A DNA stretch of 64,000 nt from Crossaster papposus. Lineage: Eukaryota; Echinodermata; Asteroidea; Velatida; Solasteridae. This document shows positions 20,782 to 31,114 of this stretch, one piece after another (position 1 is the first letter of the stretch; each line of letters starts with the position of its first letter). The stretch is taken from assembly GCA_037893245.1 (NCBI GenBank), contig JBAIAA010000445.1, forward strand, positions 186,001 through 250,000, read 5' to 3'. The translations under genes were made by a program, and so were the position numbers. The notes under the pieces were generated by a model. It ran no database searches, was not told the DNA's origin, and worked only from the letters and a program-made list of their open reading frames with translations.

Positions 20782-21136
20782 CGGGCGATTCACAATGCAG
20801 TGCGCCACCAAGCGTTTGACTCAAAAGAGCCACTTTTAAACTTTACGGTCGACTTCTTCCGTATATCATACTGTAGTGAAATATCTATTCTTCATTGTTC
20901 ACGCGAGGTACAACACAAACATAAATGTATCCGGAAGCGTCGTTGATTAAAACATTGTTATTTGCAGAAAAAAATTGAACTTTAATCGTGCGCGTCCAAA
21001 AAGACGTAAAAACTGATGAGTTCATGCAAAATGAATACCGTTTTTCAAACTGATGCCGACTTTCTCCCATGATGCACTACGGATATAGCAGGATTTGCGC
21101 CTCCAACGGCAGCTTCTAGGTATTGTGAATCGCTCG
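20782..21136. mobile_element. 355-bp inverted-end element with AATT target duplication
   Basis: Ends CGGGCGATTCACAATG and, on the other strand, CGAGCGATTCACAATA form ~16-bp terminal inverted repeats. AATT flanks both ends (20778-20781 and 21137-21140). The paralogous site at 46029-46032 carries one AATT and no element, joining the same flanks. No transposase is encoded, so it is a non-autonomous DNA element of unassigned superfamily. Confidence 0.75.
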
Positions 21137-21150
21137 AATTCCACTGTAGA

Positions 21151-21305
21151 GGGTGCACACCAACCCTACAAAAAGGACTGTACCTGCATAGCTCTCTGTT
21201 GTATGTTATTTTGTCACCATTATCTTATCTTATCTTGTCACCTATAGCGACAAGATTAAGACAAAAGAGAGCCAATTACAGCCCTATTTGTAGGGTAAGG
21301 TGCAC
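21151..21305. mobile_element. Hairpin element A next to the 19-bp minisatellite
   Basis: The inverted repeat runs from around CCCTACAAAAAGGACTGTA to around TACAGCCCTATTTGTAGGG. Closely matches 46043-46204. No TRIM gene is attached here. Confidence 0.65.
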
Positions 21306-21537
21306 TATAGCCATTACAGTGACTGCTCTATGTTCCGAAAACCCTATGTTCTGACTACTAAACCTATGTTCCGACACTCCTATGTTCCAACTAACCGCAT
21401 ATAATGAGATTTTGCTAGCCTGCTTCATTAGTGACTCAATTCCATGTGGTAACATACATTTTGGCGTGTCAGAACGCAGGGGTGTCGGAACGCACGGGTG
21501 TCAGAATCATAGGTCGAGTAGTCAGAACAAAGGCCGA

Positions 21538-21919
21538 GTAGGCGGCGGAACGTGGGGGCGGCGGCGGAACGTGGGTGCGGCGGCGGAACGTGGGGGCGGC
21601 GGCGGAACGTGGGGGCGGCGGCGGAACGTGGGGGCGGCGGCGGAACGTGGGGGCGGCGGCGGAACGTGGGGGCGGCGGCGGAACGTGGGGGCGGCGGCGG
21701 AACGTGGGGGCGGCGGCGGAACGTGGGGGCGGCGGCGGAACGTGGGGGCGGCGGCGGAACGTGGGGGCGGCGGCGGAACGTGGGGGCGGCGGCGGAACGT
21801 GGGGGCGGCGGCGGAACGTGGGGGCGGCGGCGGAACGTGGGGGCGGCGGCGGAACGTGGGGGCGGCGGCGGAACGTGGGGGCGGCGGCGGAACGTGGGGG
21901 CGGCGGCGGAACGTGGGGG
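21538..21919. repeat. GC-rich minisatellite, 19-bp unit, 20 copies
   Basis: Twenty near-perfect copies of AACGTGGGGGCGGCGGCGG. Open frames through it on both strands are by-products of the period and are not genes. Before it (21328-21396), a few looser units occur in the opposite orientation (CCTATGTTCCGACAC). Two other loci with the same neighbours carry 17-bp units. Confidence 0.95.
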
Positions 21920-21952
21920 TGTAACCGGCCATCACTATAGGTCAGATTGAAT

Positions 21953-22560
21953 ATTTGCTTTATCCGCGCTTCATGGTCAAAACGACACTTTTCCGAGTCA
22001 ACAAAATGTCATTTCGATTGAGAAAGTGACATTTTCAACCAAATTTTGACCAAAAAAAATGTACTTTTTTACACGGAAATGGACAGAGCAACTTGGTTCA
22101 GATTCAATATCAATTATTGTGTTCTATTACAGACTACAAAAGCTATAATCGTTCTTTTATCTTACGAATCAGGCATGATTCAAGCAACACCCAATCACAT
22201 TGAATCTGTGCAACATGTAATGTGTATTACATGTAACATGATTCATATGTATTGTACTACAACTACAATGTACTCACTCTTTAAAACTGATTCGTCAGTT
22301 GGATGGGGTCTTCAACCACATATTCGGTGCGTGTAAAACACAAGAATGGCCTTCCACCGGTTCAGGTACCGTCGGTATACTTTCGAGCGGCGAAAGGTGA
22401 TCACTTGTGTAGACTTATCGAAACAAGGTAAGTATCGACTACCGCAGCATCCTGTGTACATGTACATGAATTTGTTCAACAACTGTGCAGTATTTGATTG
22501 CGTGCAGCACAATTTACTCACTGTGGATAAAACCTGTTACTATTTTTAACTCGCGCCAAT
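21953..22560. repeat. Element B copy and 5'-flank-type repeat
   Basis: 21953-22092 is element B (TTTGCTTTATCC start, GGACAGAGCAAC end). 22100-22560 matches 46740-47200 and 6930-7400. No gene. Confidence 0.55.
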
Positions 22561-22597
22561 GAAGGGCAGCGCGCGCCCTCTAGGCCCCCTGTCTCTA

Positions 22598-23750
22598 TGT
22601 CATGAACTTTCTAAAAGGTCAACGCGCGGAAAATTGTCAAGATGGCGGCGCTTAACAACAGCAACACATGTGTCGTCAATGTCAGAACTTAATGGCTTAC
22701 GACGGAGCTCTAAAGGCTGTGGCTATTTAGGAAGAATAAACCGTAGGAATAAGGCTGAATGTCACCCAAAACTGTAAAATTACGAAAGAGAAAGAAAAAG
22801 CGACTGAAAAAATGGTCAGTTGGTGAAAGTGTGCTGCGCGCGCTATACGTACATGTACGCGCGTAGCTATAGCTGTACTTTGACGTTTACATTGTTTATA
22901 AACAGTTAATGTAGGGCCGACTTTCTGTTGCCAAACTTCTTTGTTGACAAACTGCAAATTCATTGTACCTCTACCATGTTAATGTTGTTAATGCTTGCTA
23001 TTTACCCTCTGTTAACAATTTAGGTGTAAACTTAGTCTGAAAAAAACCAAAACGGTGGCGTCCAGAAATTTGGCACACAATCGACCGAGTGTTCCCTCAA
23101 GTCGTGGCGCAATTGAAAAAGTCTTGGAAAATCCAAGTTTATACGAACTTCTTTTAATAGTAATGTAATTTATGACCCATGTAAGGTTTCAGTCAATAAA
23201 AGAGTGAAAGATAGATTTCACAGGCGTCTACATTTAATGGAACAGTATTTAAAACTGGTTGTTTTTTAAATTAACATTGCAGGATCAGGAATGTTGAGGA
23301 GTAACGTCCATATACATGTAGTAGTAATTATGTAAACAAAGTGCTTGTGTGTAAAGCCCCAAATTTATATTTGATGTCCAAAAAAAAATGCAAAAGGAAT
23401 ATTGCTTGTATGAATTGGCCCCAGAATGTGTTTACTGCATTCAAATATATGGCATTCAAATAAAGCTTCAATAATAAGTTTAGTGCCACTTAATTTTTTT
23501 TTTGGGGGGGGGGCCTAACTGGTTTTTTAAGGAGCCTAAATACACGGCGGGTCTTTTCAAGTGCAGGAAAGCAAATCTAGTTTTATGATTGGCCATGTTT
23601 TTATTAAGTATTTCCCGCAATTCACTAACTATCTGTTGTCTTTCCTCCATGGTATAGCTAATTACGTTAGTCTTACGCGAGAGCTCGGCAGCCATATTGA
23701 CAAATTTCCGCAAAACGCCCTCTTCGGTTGATTTTCGTCATTTCATGACA
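22598..23750. mobile_element. 1.15-kb inverted-end element, forward copy
   Basis: Bounded by TGTCATGA and TCATGACA. The reverse complement of this element lies at 48398-49526, so the two copies are in opposite orientation. The site at about 47225-47255 joins the same outer flanks without it. It contains two regions starting AAGATGGCGGCG (22643) and, on the other strand, CAATATGGCTGCC (23695), like two divergent first exons. No transposase is recognised. Confidence 0.5.
23480..23695 (-). CDS. Unrecognised short open frame inside the 1.15-kb element
   Basis: From the ATG at 23695 it reads MAAELSRKTNVISYTMEERQ and on to a lysine-rich end, 71 residues in all. The copy in the inverted element at about 48450-48530 is broken by stops soon after MASKLLRKTNV. 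It could be an exon captured by, or belonging to, the element. No domain recognised; it may well not be expressed. Confidence 0.2.
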   Translation of the reverse strand: MAAELSRKTNVISYTMEERQQIVSELREILNKNMANHKTRFAFLHLKRPAVYLGSLKNQLGPPPKKKIKWH

Positions 23751-23769
23751 GAGGCTAATGTGCGCGTGC

Positions 23770-24480
23770 CGGCCTTCGGCGTAAAGCTACGGAAGTTCAT
23801 AATGGACATTACATATGTCTCCATTCGCAGGAAAAAATATTATCCTGTGAAATATTCACATAATTTATTTGCAATCGAGGTGTATTTATTTTGAATAATA
23901 GCTTTTCATGGCAAAGCATCTCTCCTCCCCACTTTTGAAAAGAAACGTGTTACGGGTATTAAAGGGTGAACAAAACATGTTTAAATTTAATAATCTGAAA
24001 TTGAAATCAGTTTGGTAAAATACAATTATTGTTTACAACTGCAGGAAGTTTCTGAAAAATAATATATAATAAAATTGGAAGTTTATTTCCAAATAGACCA
24101 TTTCATGAAGTTGAGATAAAAAGTGTGACATTTTGGTATATTTCTAGTTTCCTGCCATATATCAACTAAATTATTTGACTATTTATTCCTGTTTGTCTTG
24201 GATGTTGGAAAGATTTAGGCAAGTTTTGTACCATTCAAACATTAGTTTCCAGAGTAATTGAATATTTAATAAACATATTTAGGTATAAGATGTAGCAAGT
24301 ACAACGCGTCTCTAATGTCACACTAGTATTTCAGGTAAAGAGTAACACAAATATAATTACACAAACTTAATTACCTGAAATAAATCAAAAACTCTACTGA
24401 GAATGTCAGCATCAACACTATATAGCAACCGCTCCAAATAACACCAGTCATGGCAATTACATTCCCAGGTTTTAAATATT
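23770..24480. repeat. Start of higher-order repeat unit 2
   Basis: Homologous to 1-840 and 47250-48110, with a ~300-bp deletion relative to both. No gene. Confidence 0.65.
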
Positions 24481-24559
24481 TTTTTTTTAAACTAAAATCA
24501 AAGATACATTTGAAGACTTCAGACGCAAACGCTGCTAAACGCATCTATATGTGGTAGAG

Positions 24560-24585
24560 CCCCCCCCCCCCCCCCCCCCCCCCCC
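24560..24585. repeat. Poly-C tract (26 nt)
   Basis: Uninterrupted run of 26 C, followed by a CA-rich stretch. It is not in a Penelope-like context. Confidence 0.9.
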
Positions 24586-24589
24586 ACAC

Positions 24590-25758
24590 AAACACAAACA
24601 CACAGTCGTGAACCACATTCCTACGTTATACCCAATCCCCATTGCTTTGCGCTTGCACCGTCGATCGAGGACCGAATTTTTCCATTCATACCGCCGACCG
24701 AGGGGCTTTTGTTTCCTTTGTTCTCCTTTGTGTCTCGCCCCTCGGTCGTTATGTGGTGCCGGAACACACCCACCCACTAGTTATTTTGGTACATTGCGTT
24801 ATGGGGACAACCTATAGGGTTTGTGTGTAAACTGAAATCTCTCTAATCTAAAACTCAGAACACTCTAACATTCTAATATTTTCAGCATCACCCTAATTTG
24901 TCCTCTTCTACATTTTTTTAAATTATATACCCTAACCCAATTTTCCCTTGTTCTATCTTTACTGAAGACCCAACGCGTTATGGGGACTCGAAAATGTCCC
25001 CACTACTCGGTCTGTCTTTTCCAAACAAAAGAGCCTGTCCCCCATAACAAGGTGGAGCTCGTACACACATTTGTGTGAGCCATGTGTTTCCGGAATCTCA
25101 GGAATTCTTTTCAGGTATCTGGGGCATGTGTCAGGTAGAAATACACTGTTAAAACGCTGTTGGTTAAACTTGTTTAACAACCCGTGTAGTATAAGTGCCC
25201 TGCTTACACAACCGTTGTCCGCTGTTTAAGCAGGACACTTGAACAAGAACAGCCCTTGTTTAAACAATTTGTTTAAACAAGGTGCAAATTTGAAGGCCCA
25301 AAATCTAATGAAGTACAAGTCCGATTGGGTTTAAACTTGGTATGCAGGTATATTTGGATGTGGTATAGATACAAATTGAAGCGACGTGATGACGCCATCA
25401 TGTGATTTTATTAGGTTTTTGGATCTTAAGCTCTTGGAAGTACAGTTTTAGTAGATATCAGATCAATTAGAAGGAATATGTTTTGTCATCGAATAAACTA
25501 CTCCAGGGTCGATGCAGCGCGGATCACGAGAGGGGCGCCGTCTGACGGCCACATGTGCCACCGACTTAAGCAGGACCGCGTTAGATGCTGGGAACTAGCA
25601 GCTCCGATCAAGCAATCAACGCGGCGCCGCATGCATGTACCCCTAGATTTGCTAAAACCAGAACACAGTTCCACTCTCTCAATGTATAAAAGTGAAAAGT
25701 TCTCTCACAACAAGTGAAATTTACTTTTTCAGAGTAGAAAACCGCACACAAAAAGGGA
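24590..25758. repeat. Gene-free repeats 3' of copy 4
   Basis: 24780-24960 holds, in reverse orientation, the sequence found at 44900-45024 (GCGTTATGGGGACA, then AACACTCTAA). 25086-25290 matches 1240-1430. From 25290 the type I 3' flank shared with copies 1, 3, 8 and 9 begins. No gene seen. Confidence 0.45.
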
Positions 25759-25885
25759 AAAACCACTCCAGAAGAGTAACTTTTCTCTCTTTCGATGAGC
25801 CATATGAAGGATAGGTCTTTTAGATTTTTCCTTCCTATGGCTCTTTGGAAAAGTGAAAATTTACTATTTTGAAGTACTTTTCACT
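25759..25885. repeat. Hairpin element in 3' flank of copy 4
   Basis: Same family as 3451-3587 and 14029-14147, with a weaker right arm (GAAGTACTTTT in place of GAGTGGTTTT). Confidence 0.55.
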
Positions 25886-26148
25886 TTTTTGGAGTTGCCT
25901 TTACTCTCAAAAACAAAATGTCACTATGGTTGGAGTGGTTTTTATAAGAGGTTCACTCTTTTTGAGAATGATCTTTTTACCTTTTTACATTTAGAGAGAC
26001 AGTTAGTTTGTAGACTTCGGCTGCGTCGGGAACGAGACGAGTCACACATCAAGGATAACAATCTCAGACAGTTTAGGCCCCCGATCCAGTGATAAATATC
26101 GGCATGCACTTCATGGTTAGTTTAATTAGCCCTATGCTATTGTATGTA

Positions 26149-27622
26149 CACTCTAAAAAACAATTGTCCACTATTGAGTAAAATTACTAGCTTTTTGAGA
26201 GTAAAAAGGGAACATGGTCGTCCACTTGTGTAAACGGTTTGCACAACAGCTATAATGTACAAAAGTACTCATTTCGGCGTAACTTTTTACCCATAATTGT
26301 GTTACATTATTTGCACAACAAAGTTGTGTAAGAAGTTTACCCATGTGACGACTATGTTCCCTTTTTACTCATTACTTGTGTAAACTGTACCCAACCCTGA
26401 TTTTACCCATGTGTTGTGTAATTTTTTTTTACCCAGATATTGGGTTTTAATTCCTACCTATTACTGTTGTGTTATTGATTTTCCCCATGACTTGGGTTGT
26501 TTTTAATCACCTATTGTGCACCTTTGTTTTGTAACCTTTGAGGTTTATTCAACTTTGGCCTGTGTAATTTGAATTGCCCGAGACAGCATTCGCGGGTCTT
26601 GACAACCTAGAGATTTCAATAACCGATTCATAGTTTTGAAAGTCAGTGAAAACGAATTAAATTTTGATCAAATTTCCCAATTTGATGAAGCTGTAGGGTT
26701 TGATTTTAATTGGAAAGGGGCGTTACAATTTCCATCGTTATTCAAATCAATTAAAATTGTTCAAATTTTGGTCACTTGCGGAGAACGAAGTGGCTATCGT
26801 TACGGTAGTTGACGATCTGATTCCCCGACTTACCCAGCCTAACATTGACAATACCCTGGACCTTTCACTCTTGTCACCCGACTAAAATAGTCTTGTTCCA
26901 AGATTGAAAGGTCCAGAGTATTGTCAATGTGAGGTCGGGCAAGTCGGGAATCGGATCGTGAACTGCCGTAACGACAGCCACCGCGATACGTGCAATATAC
27001 AGGGTAGGAATACGTACACACACGTGCAATTAAACGCAGCGTGACGTTCATTTTACAAATATTGCATAAATAAAAAGTGTGTCATTTTTTCAAACCCCCT
27101 GATTTGTATGCTCATACACCAGCATCACATAAACAAACACCACGGAAATTCATTTCACTGACTTGCCCTGAAACCTACGAATACGGCTTCAATATCCCAG
27201 AACTTGTCGAGGTCTATCAAACGGCAGCCATTTTGTAGATAAATGACACGCGTAATCAATGTTGGGTAAACGTTGCCACGTGCATCAGTTTACCCTTCAC
27301 ACAGTGGTAACATTTTACTAATGTTTGGTAATATTTATCTTTTCAAAGTGTACATGCCAGATTTATGGCACAGCTGTGGGGTAAACACAGTTTCTTAAAC
27401 CCTTCACGTGTGTAATAATATTGTGATTTGAACTCTTCGCCTGTGTAGCTGGAACTTGTAGCCAACGTTAGGTACTATTTTACCTATTTGGTGTGTGCTA
27501 TATATGACACAAGTAGAAGGTACAATCGAAAATTTTGTTTTGCTCAATATTCAGCAAAAATGACACAATTTTTGTACCCAACGATTTTACACAACAAGAG
27601 TTTACGCTTTTTGTTTACAGTG
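26149..27622. mobile_element. 1.47-kb non-autonomous element with nested hairpin
   Basis: Ends CACTCTAAAAAACA and, inverted, CACTGTAAACAAAA. TA flanks both sides (26147-26148 and 27623-27624); GTAC is an equally possible duplication. The unoccupied form of the site is visible in the copy 3 flank at about 14412-14432 (GCTATTGTTTGTACGATAAA). Subrepeats of TTACCCATGTG and TGTGTAA occur inside. No transposase frame. Confidence 0.7.
26790..26981. repeat. 192-bp hairpin with ~85-nt arms
   Basis: The left arm begins GTGGCTATCGTTACGG and the right arm ends CCGTAACGACAGCCAC. The arms pair nearly throughout (for example GACAATACCCTGGACCTTTC with GAAAGGTCCAGAGTATTGTC) around a ~25-nt loop. It lies inside the 1.47-kb element and could be a nested foldback. 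Confidence 0.8.
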
Positions 27623-27850
27623 TACGATAAATTAATCTCTGGCTCCATCACTATTGCCAAACTGCATGAACGAAGCCAAAGATGGAGACGAAGCTGGGAT
27701 TTGGAAAACGGCCTTAAATTGAAGTAGGGCAAGATGGCGTCTGTGATGACTCCCCAGTTTGCCTTTTCTTTCCGCCGAGGGGGTACTTGAGCATGGAGCC
27801 CGTAGAAGATGTAGTTTGGTTCAAGTAAGCAGCAGTGCCTAGCAGGCAAT

Positions 27851-29752
27851 TCACATCCGCTGCAAGATCTTGATGGAATTTCCGTCTGCAACAACCACGT
27901 CGCCAGTGGGTGTATATGCCATTTCTGTCGGATTGTACAGCTTTTCTGCTACAGTTCCTACCAGTAACCCATTTGGGTCGTACTGCTGTATTTTTGAGTT
28001 TCTACTACCACCGTAATGAACAGCTAAATTAAAGTAGCCGTCACTGTCGCAAAGGATCCCGGTAGGACTCGCAGGATTGTTGTCCACAAGTGTCTTGATA
28101 CTAAACACCTCATTGCCCCTGAGGTCTATACAGGAGAGGGTTTTATTTTTGTAGTTAGGAATGAACAGGCGATCTGTATTATCCATCGCTAAATCAAAAT
28201 TCACATTTTCATTTGGAATGGTTGCTACTAACGAGCCATCAAGCAAATGCACAGAAACAACTTTCCTGCCCGAGTCAGCCACAGCTAGTCGTTCTCCAGC
28301 TGCGTCTAGCGCAATAGCGGTTAACTTACTTGCATCTTTCTTAGATGGTGTGAATTTGCGAATCAACTGAAGATTGTCGTCAAAGACGTTCACTTTATTT
28401 GTGTCCGTGACAAAAAGCAGATCATCTGAGGTGACAGCAATGCCCGACGGAGCGTCAAGCTGATGAGCGCTATAAGCAGTCGAAGTTTTGAAACGTCCAG
28501 TGGAGGTAAATATCGATAGTCGATTCAGCTCTTTGTCTGTCACAGCAATGTCCCCGTTGTTGAAACATGCAACACTTCGGGCAAATTCGAATTCCCCATC
28601 ACTGTTTCCTTCCTTGCCGAACTCTTCCTTTACCTGCCACTTCTCTTTGAGCAATATCTTTCCAAGATCCTTTTCACTGACGACATCTTGACATTTGACC
28701 CCGATGAACGAAAGATCCACCTTTGCCGGTTCACACTTGAGCTCCTTCTGGAATTCCAAGTTGTGCATCACCTTCGGTTTGAGTTCAAAGAGCTCGAAAT
28801 CATCGACTTGACTCATCAAGTCGTTTACAGCCGTGACGATCTGATCTGCGCGTTCCATCTGGTCACGGTTGCGCATTAGCGCCTTTTCGTACTCGCTGTC
28901 TCTCTCCTGACAGATTTTGTTGACTTGTTCGGTGATTACCTTTGCTTTGCTTCTGATTTTAGCAATTTCTGCCTCCGCTTTTGCAGTTATATCACTGCAA
29001 GTCTGAGCCAGTTTCGTTTGCAATCTATTCCGTGCATGTTTAATGGAGTCTTCGTTTGATGCAAAGTGCTCTTTGCTTTTCTGGAACTTTTCCAATATGT
29101 CCTTGACACTCTCACGGAATGATTCGATGGCATACCCGATACCAATGAACTTATGTTCCGCTGTTCGGTGCTCAGTTGCAGCACACATGGCGCAAATCAA
29201 CACATCACAAGTCTCACAGTGAAAGCATACATCGTGATCACTTTTTGGTGATGTGACAGTCTTGGTAACATCTGTTCGTGAAGCTGTCGATTTGTCCACG
29301 TCATTTACTGGAATGATGCGATGGTCTTTGGTGTACCTCAGAAATCCATGTGCCTCTTGGCATTTCTTGCAGATGTTATCCTTGCAGTCAAGGCATCTTG
29401 ACACGGCCTCGTTTCCTTCTTCGCAGGATTCACAAGTCGCACTAGTAGTAGTTACCTTTCCTAATAACTGCTCTTGTTTGCTTATCTCATCGACAAGAGA
29501 TATCAGAAAGAAGCTAGAAGACAGACTCTGCACTCCTTCCTCAGGAACGCCCGTATCTCTCCTGCAGACTGGACATGTTATCTTCGCCGCCTCTGCGTTC
29601 TGTTTGCTCACCATCTTTCCCAGACAGTTCTGACAGAAGCTGTGAAGACAGTCTAGCATCTTAGGGTCCTTGAATCGACAGAAGCAGATCGGACATTCCA
29701 AATGCCCCTGGCTGATCGTGTCCAATACGGTTAGGGCTGCAGCCTCCGCCAT
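27851..29752 (-). CDS. TRIM-NHL protein, copy 4, B-box 2 altered
   Basis: Predicted 633 residues from MAEAAALTV to KILQRM. RING complete (C20, C23, C35, H37, C40, C43, C60, C63) and B-box 1 complete. B-box 2 has lost five residues, CRKHS, by a 15-nt in-frame deletion, so its first two zinc ligands (C and H) are missing and the text reads SPKSDHDVCFHCETC. Coiled coil and six NHL blades are intact. The front of the gene and its 5' flank are nearly identical to copy 8, whereas the propeller differs. The ATG at 29752 has the same strong context as other copies. Confidence 0.88.
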   Translation of the reverse strand: MAEAAALTVLDTISQGHLECPICFCRFKDPKMLDCLHSFCQNCLGKMVSKQNAEAAKITCPVCRRDTGVPEEGVQSLSSSFFLISLVDEISKQEQLLGKVTTTSATCESCEEGNEAVSRCLDCKDNICKKCQEAHGFLRYTKDHRIIPVNDVDKSTASRTDVTKTVTSPKSDHDVCFHCETCDVLICAMCAATEHRTAEHKFIGIGYAIESFRESVKDILEKFQKSKEHFASNEDSIKHARNRLQTKLAQTCSDITAKAEAEIAKIRSKAKVITEQVNKICQERDSEYEKALMRNRDQMERADQIVTAVNDLMSQVDDFELFELKPKVMHNLEFQKELKCEPAKVDLSFIGVKCQDVVSEKDLGKILLKEKWQVKEEFGKEGNSDGEFEFARSVACFNNGDIAVTDKELNRLSIFTSTGRFKTSTAYSAHQLDAPSGIAVTSDDLLFVTDTNKVNVFDDNLQLIRKFTPSKKDASKLTAIALDAAGERLAVADSGRKVVSVHLLDGSLVATIPNENVNFDLAMDNTDRLFIPNYKNKTLSCIDLRGNEVFSIKTLVDNNPASPTGILCDSDGYFNLAVHYGGSRNSKIQQYDPNGLLVGTVAEKLYNPTEMAYTPTGDVVVADGNSIKILQRM

Positions 29753-29764
29753 CGTGATTATGAT

Positions 29765-29786
29765 CTTAACGAGAAAGAACAAAACA
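29765..29786 (-). other. Putative 3' splice site of a 5'-UTR intron, copy 4
   Basis: On the minus strand, GTTTTGTTCTTTCTCGTTAAG ends 12 nt before the ATG. The same sequence occurs at copy 8. Confidence 0.5.
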
Positions 29787-29867
29787 ACTTAGGAATACTC
29801 AAAGTGTGCGACAGGAAGGGGGCGGGGGCTGAGGTTGGGAGGTACCATGGAGCTGTAAAATGGAGAA

Positions 29868-30028
29868 GGGTGCACACTCACCCTACATATAGGGCTGTAA
29901 TTGGTTCTTGTCTTGTGTCTTATTTTGTTGCCATTATCTTATCTTGTCTTGTCGCCTGTAATGGTTACAAGATTATAGACAAAAGAGAGTCAATAAACAC
30001 AGCCTTATTTGTATGGCTAGGTACACAC
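29868..30028. mobile_element. Hairpin element A upstream of copy 4
   Basis: Inverted repeat around CCCTACATATAGGGCTGTAA and ACACAGCCTTATTTGTATGG, 116 bp upstream of the ATG. A half copy with only the right part follows at about 30210-30296. Confidence 0.65.
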
Positions 30029-30051
30029 TATGTCAGATTGATGAAGTGATA

Positions 30052-30990
30052 TTTGCTTTATTTTTTCCATGGTCAAAATGACACCTTTAAAATAAAAACA
30101 TGACCGAGAAAGTGTCCATTAGTACCCGGAAATGGGTAGAGCAAATAATTATATATAGGTTCTGAATCAGGATCAATTAATCTGACCCAGAGTTTGTTCT
30201 ACCAACATACTTGTCTTCTCGCCTGTAATGGCGACGATATTATAGACAAAAGAGAGCCAATAAATACAGCCCTGTTTGTAGAGCTAGGTACACTAGGTTA
30301 ACCTGATTATATTTGCTCTATCCTTTTCATGGTCAAAATGACACCTTCCAAGTAAAAACATGTTCATTTTGACTAAGAAAGCGACATTTTCCAAATCGCA
30401 AAATTACCAAGAAAGTTTCAATTTTTACCCGGAAATGGGGAGAGCATAGTATGCGGAAACGGCGATGGTGTATAGTTACGGGCCTCTAGTTATGATCAAA
30501 GAAATTTGAGTCACGGGTATTTGTTTCAACCCTTGCACTCAAAATTATGATTAAAACGTGTAATTAGCACTAATTAAAGACCTTCTTCAGTGTACTTAGC
30601 ACCAATTATATTGTTCTTAAGTATACAAATCCTATTCAGTACACGATAAACTTTCGACTCATGAAGAAATTATGTTTGCACTCAAGATTATGAATAAATC
30701 AAATGTTAGGGGGTCTGTCAGGGGCTCACCCACCCAACGCACCACTCGCCAAACTTAAGAAAACCCATTTTGCAGTTGTCCCAGTCACCCTAACACATCC
30801 CACGCTTCAAACCTTTTTCATTAAACCTGGCTGGGCTCCCGGACTATGGCTTCATCAACCTAATTAGCGTTAGAGTGCACACAGGATTCTGAATATGAAA
30901 TTATATTTGCTTCTATATTTTTCATGGTCAAAATAACACTTCTTTTTGACCGAGAAAGTGACATTTTTACCCGGAAATAGGTAGAGCAAA
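30052..30990. repeat. Element B copies in the copy 4 flank
   Basis: Copies at about 30052-30145, 30309-30453 and 30906-30990 have TTTGCT(C/T)TATCC-like starts and GGTAGAGCAAA-like ends. The DNA between them, with a GGGGTCTGTCAGGGGCTC segment, is almost identical to 59590-59900. No gene. Confidence 0.55.
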
Positions 30991-31114
30991 CAGACTGCAT
31001 TGTACATGTACATGTATATACAATACAATCACCCAAAAGCGAATCGTTCTTTTACGAATATCAGGCATGTTTACTATAAAATACTAAGCTATTTCACTTG
31101 TTAAAAAATCAATA

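Noticed and set aside
21382-21950. Gly/Arg-rich or Pro-rich proteins of 120-180 residues
   Set aside because: Open frames in several phases on both strands follow directly from the 19-bp minisatellite, whose period is not a multiple of three; no real gene.
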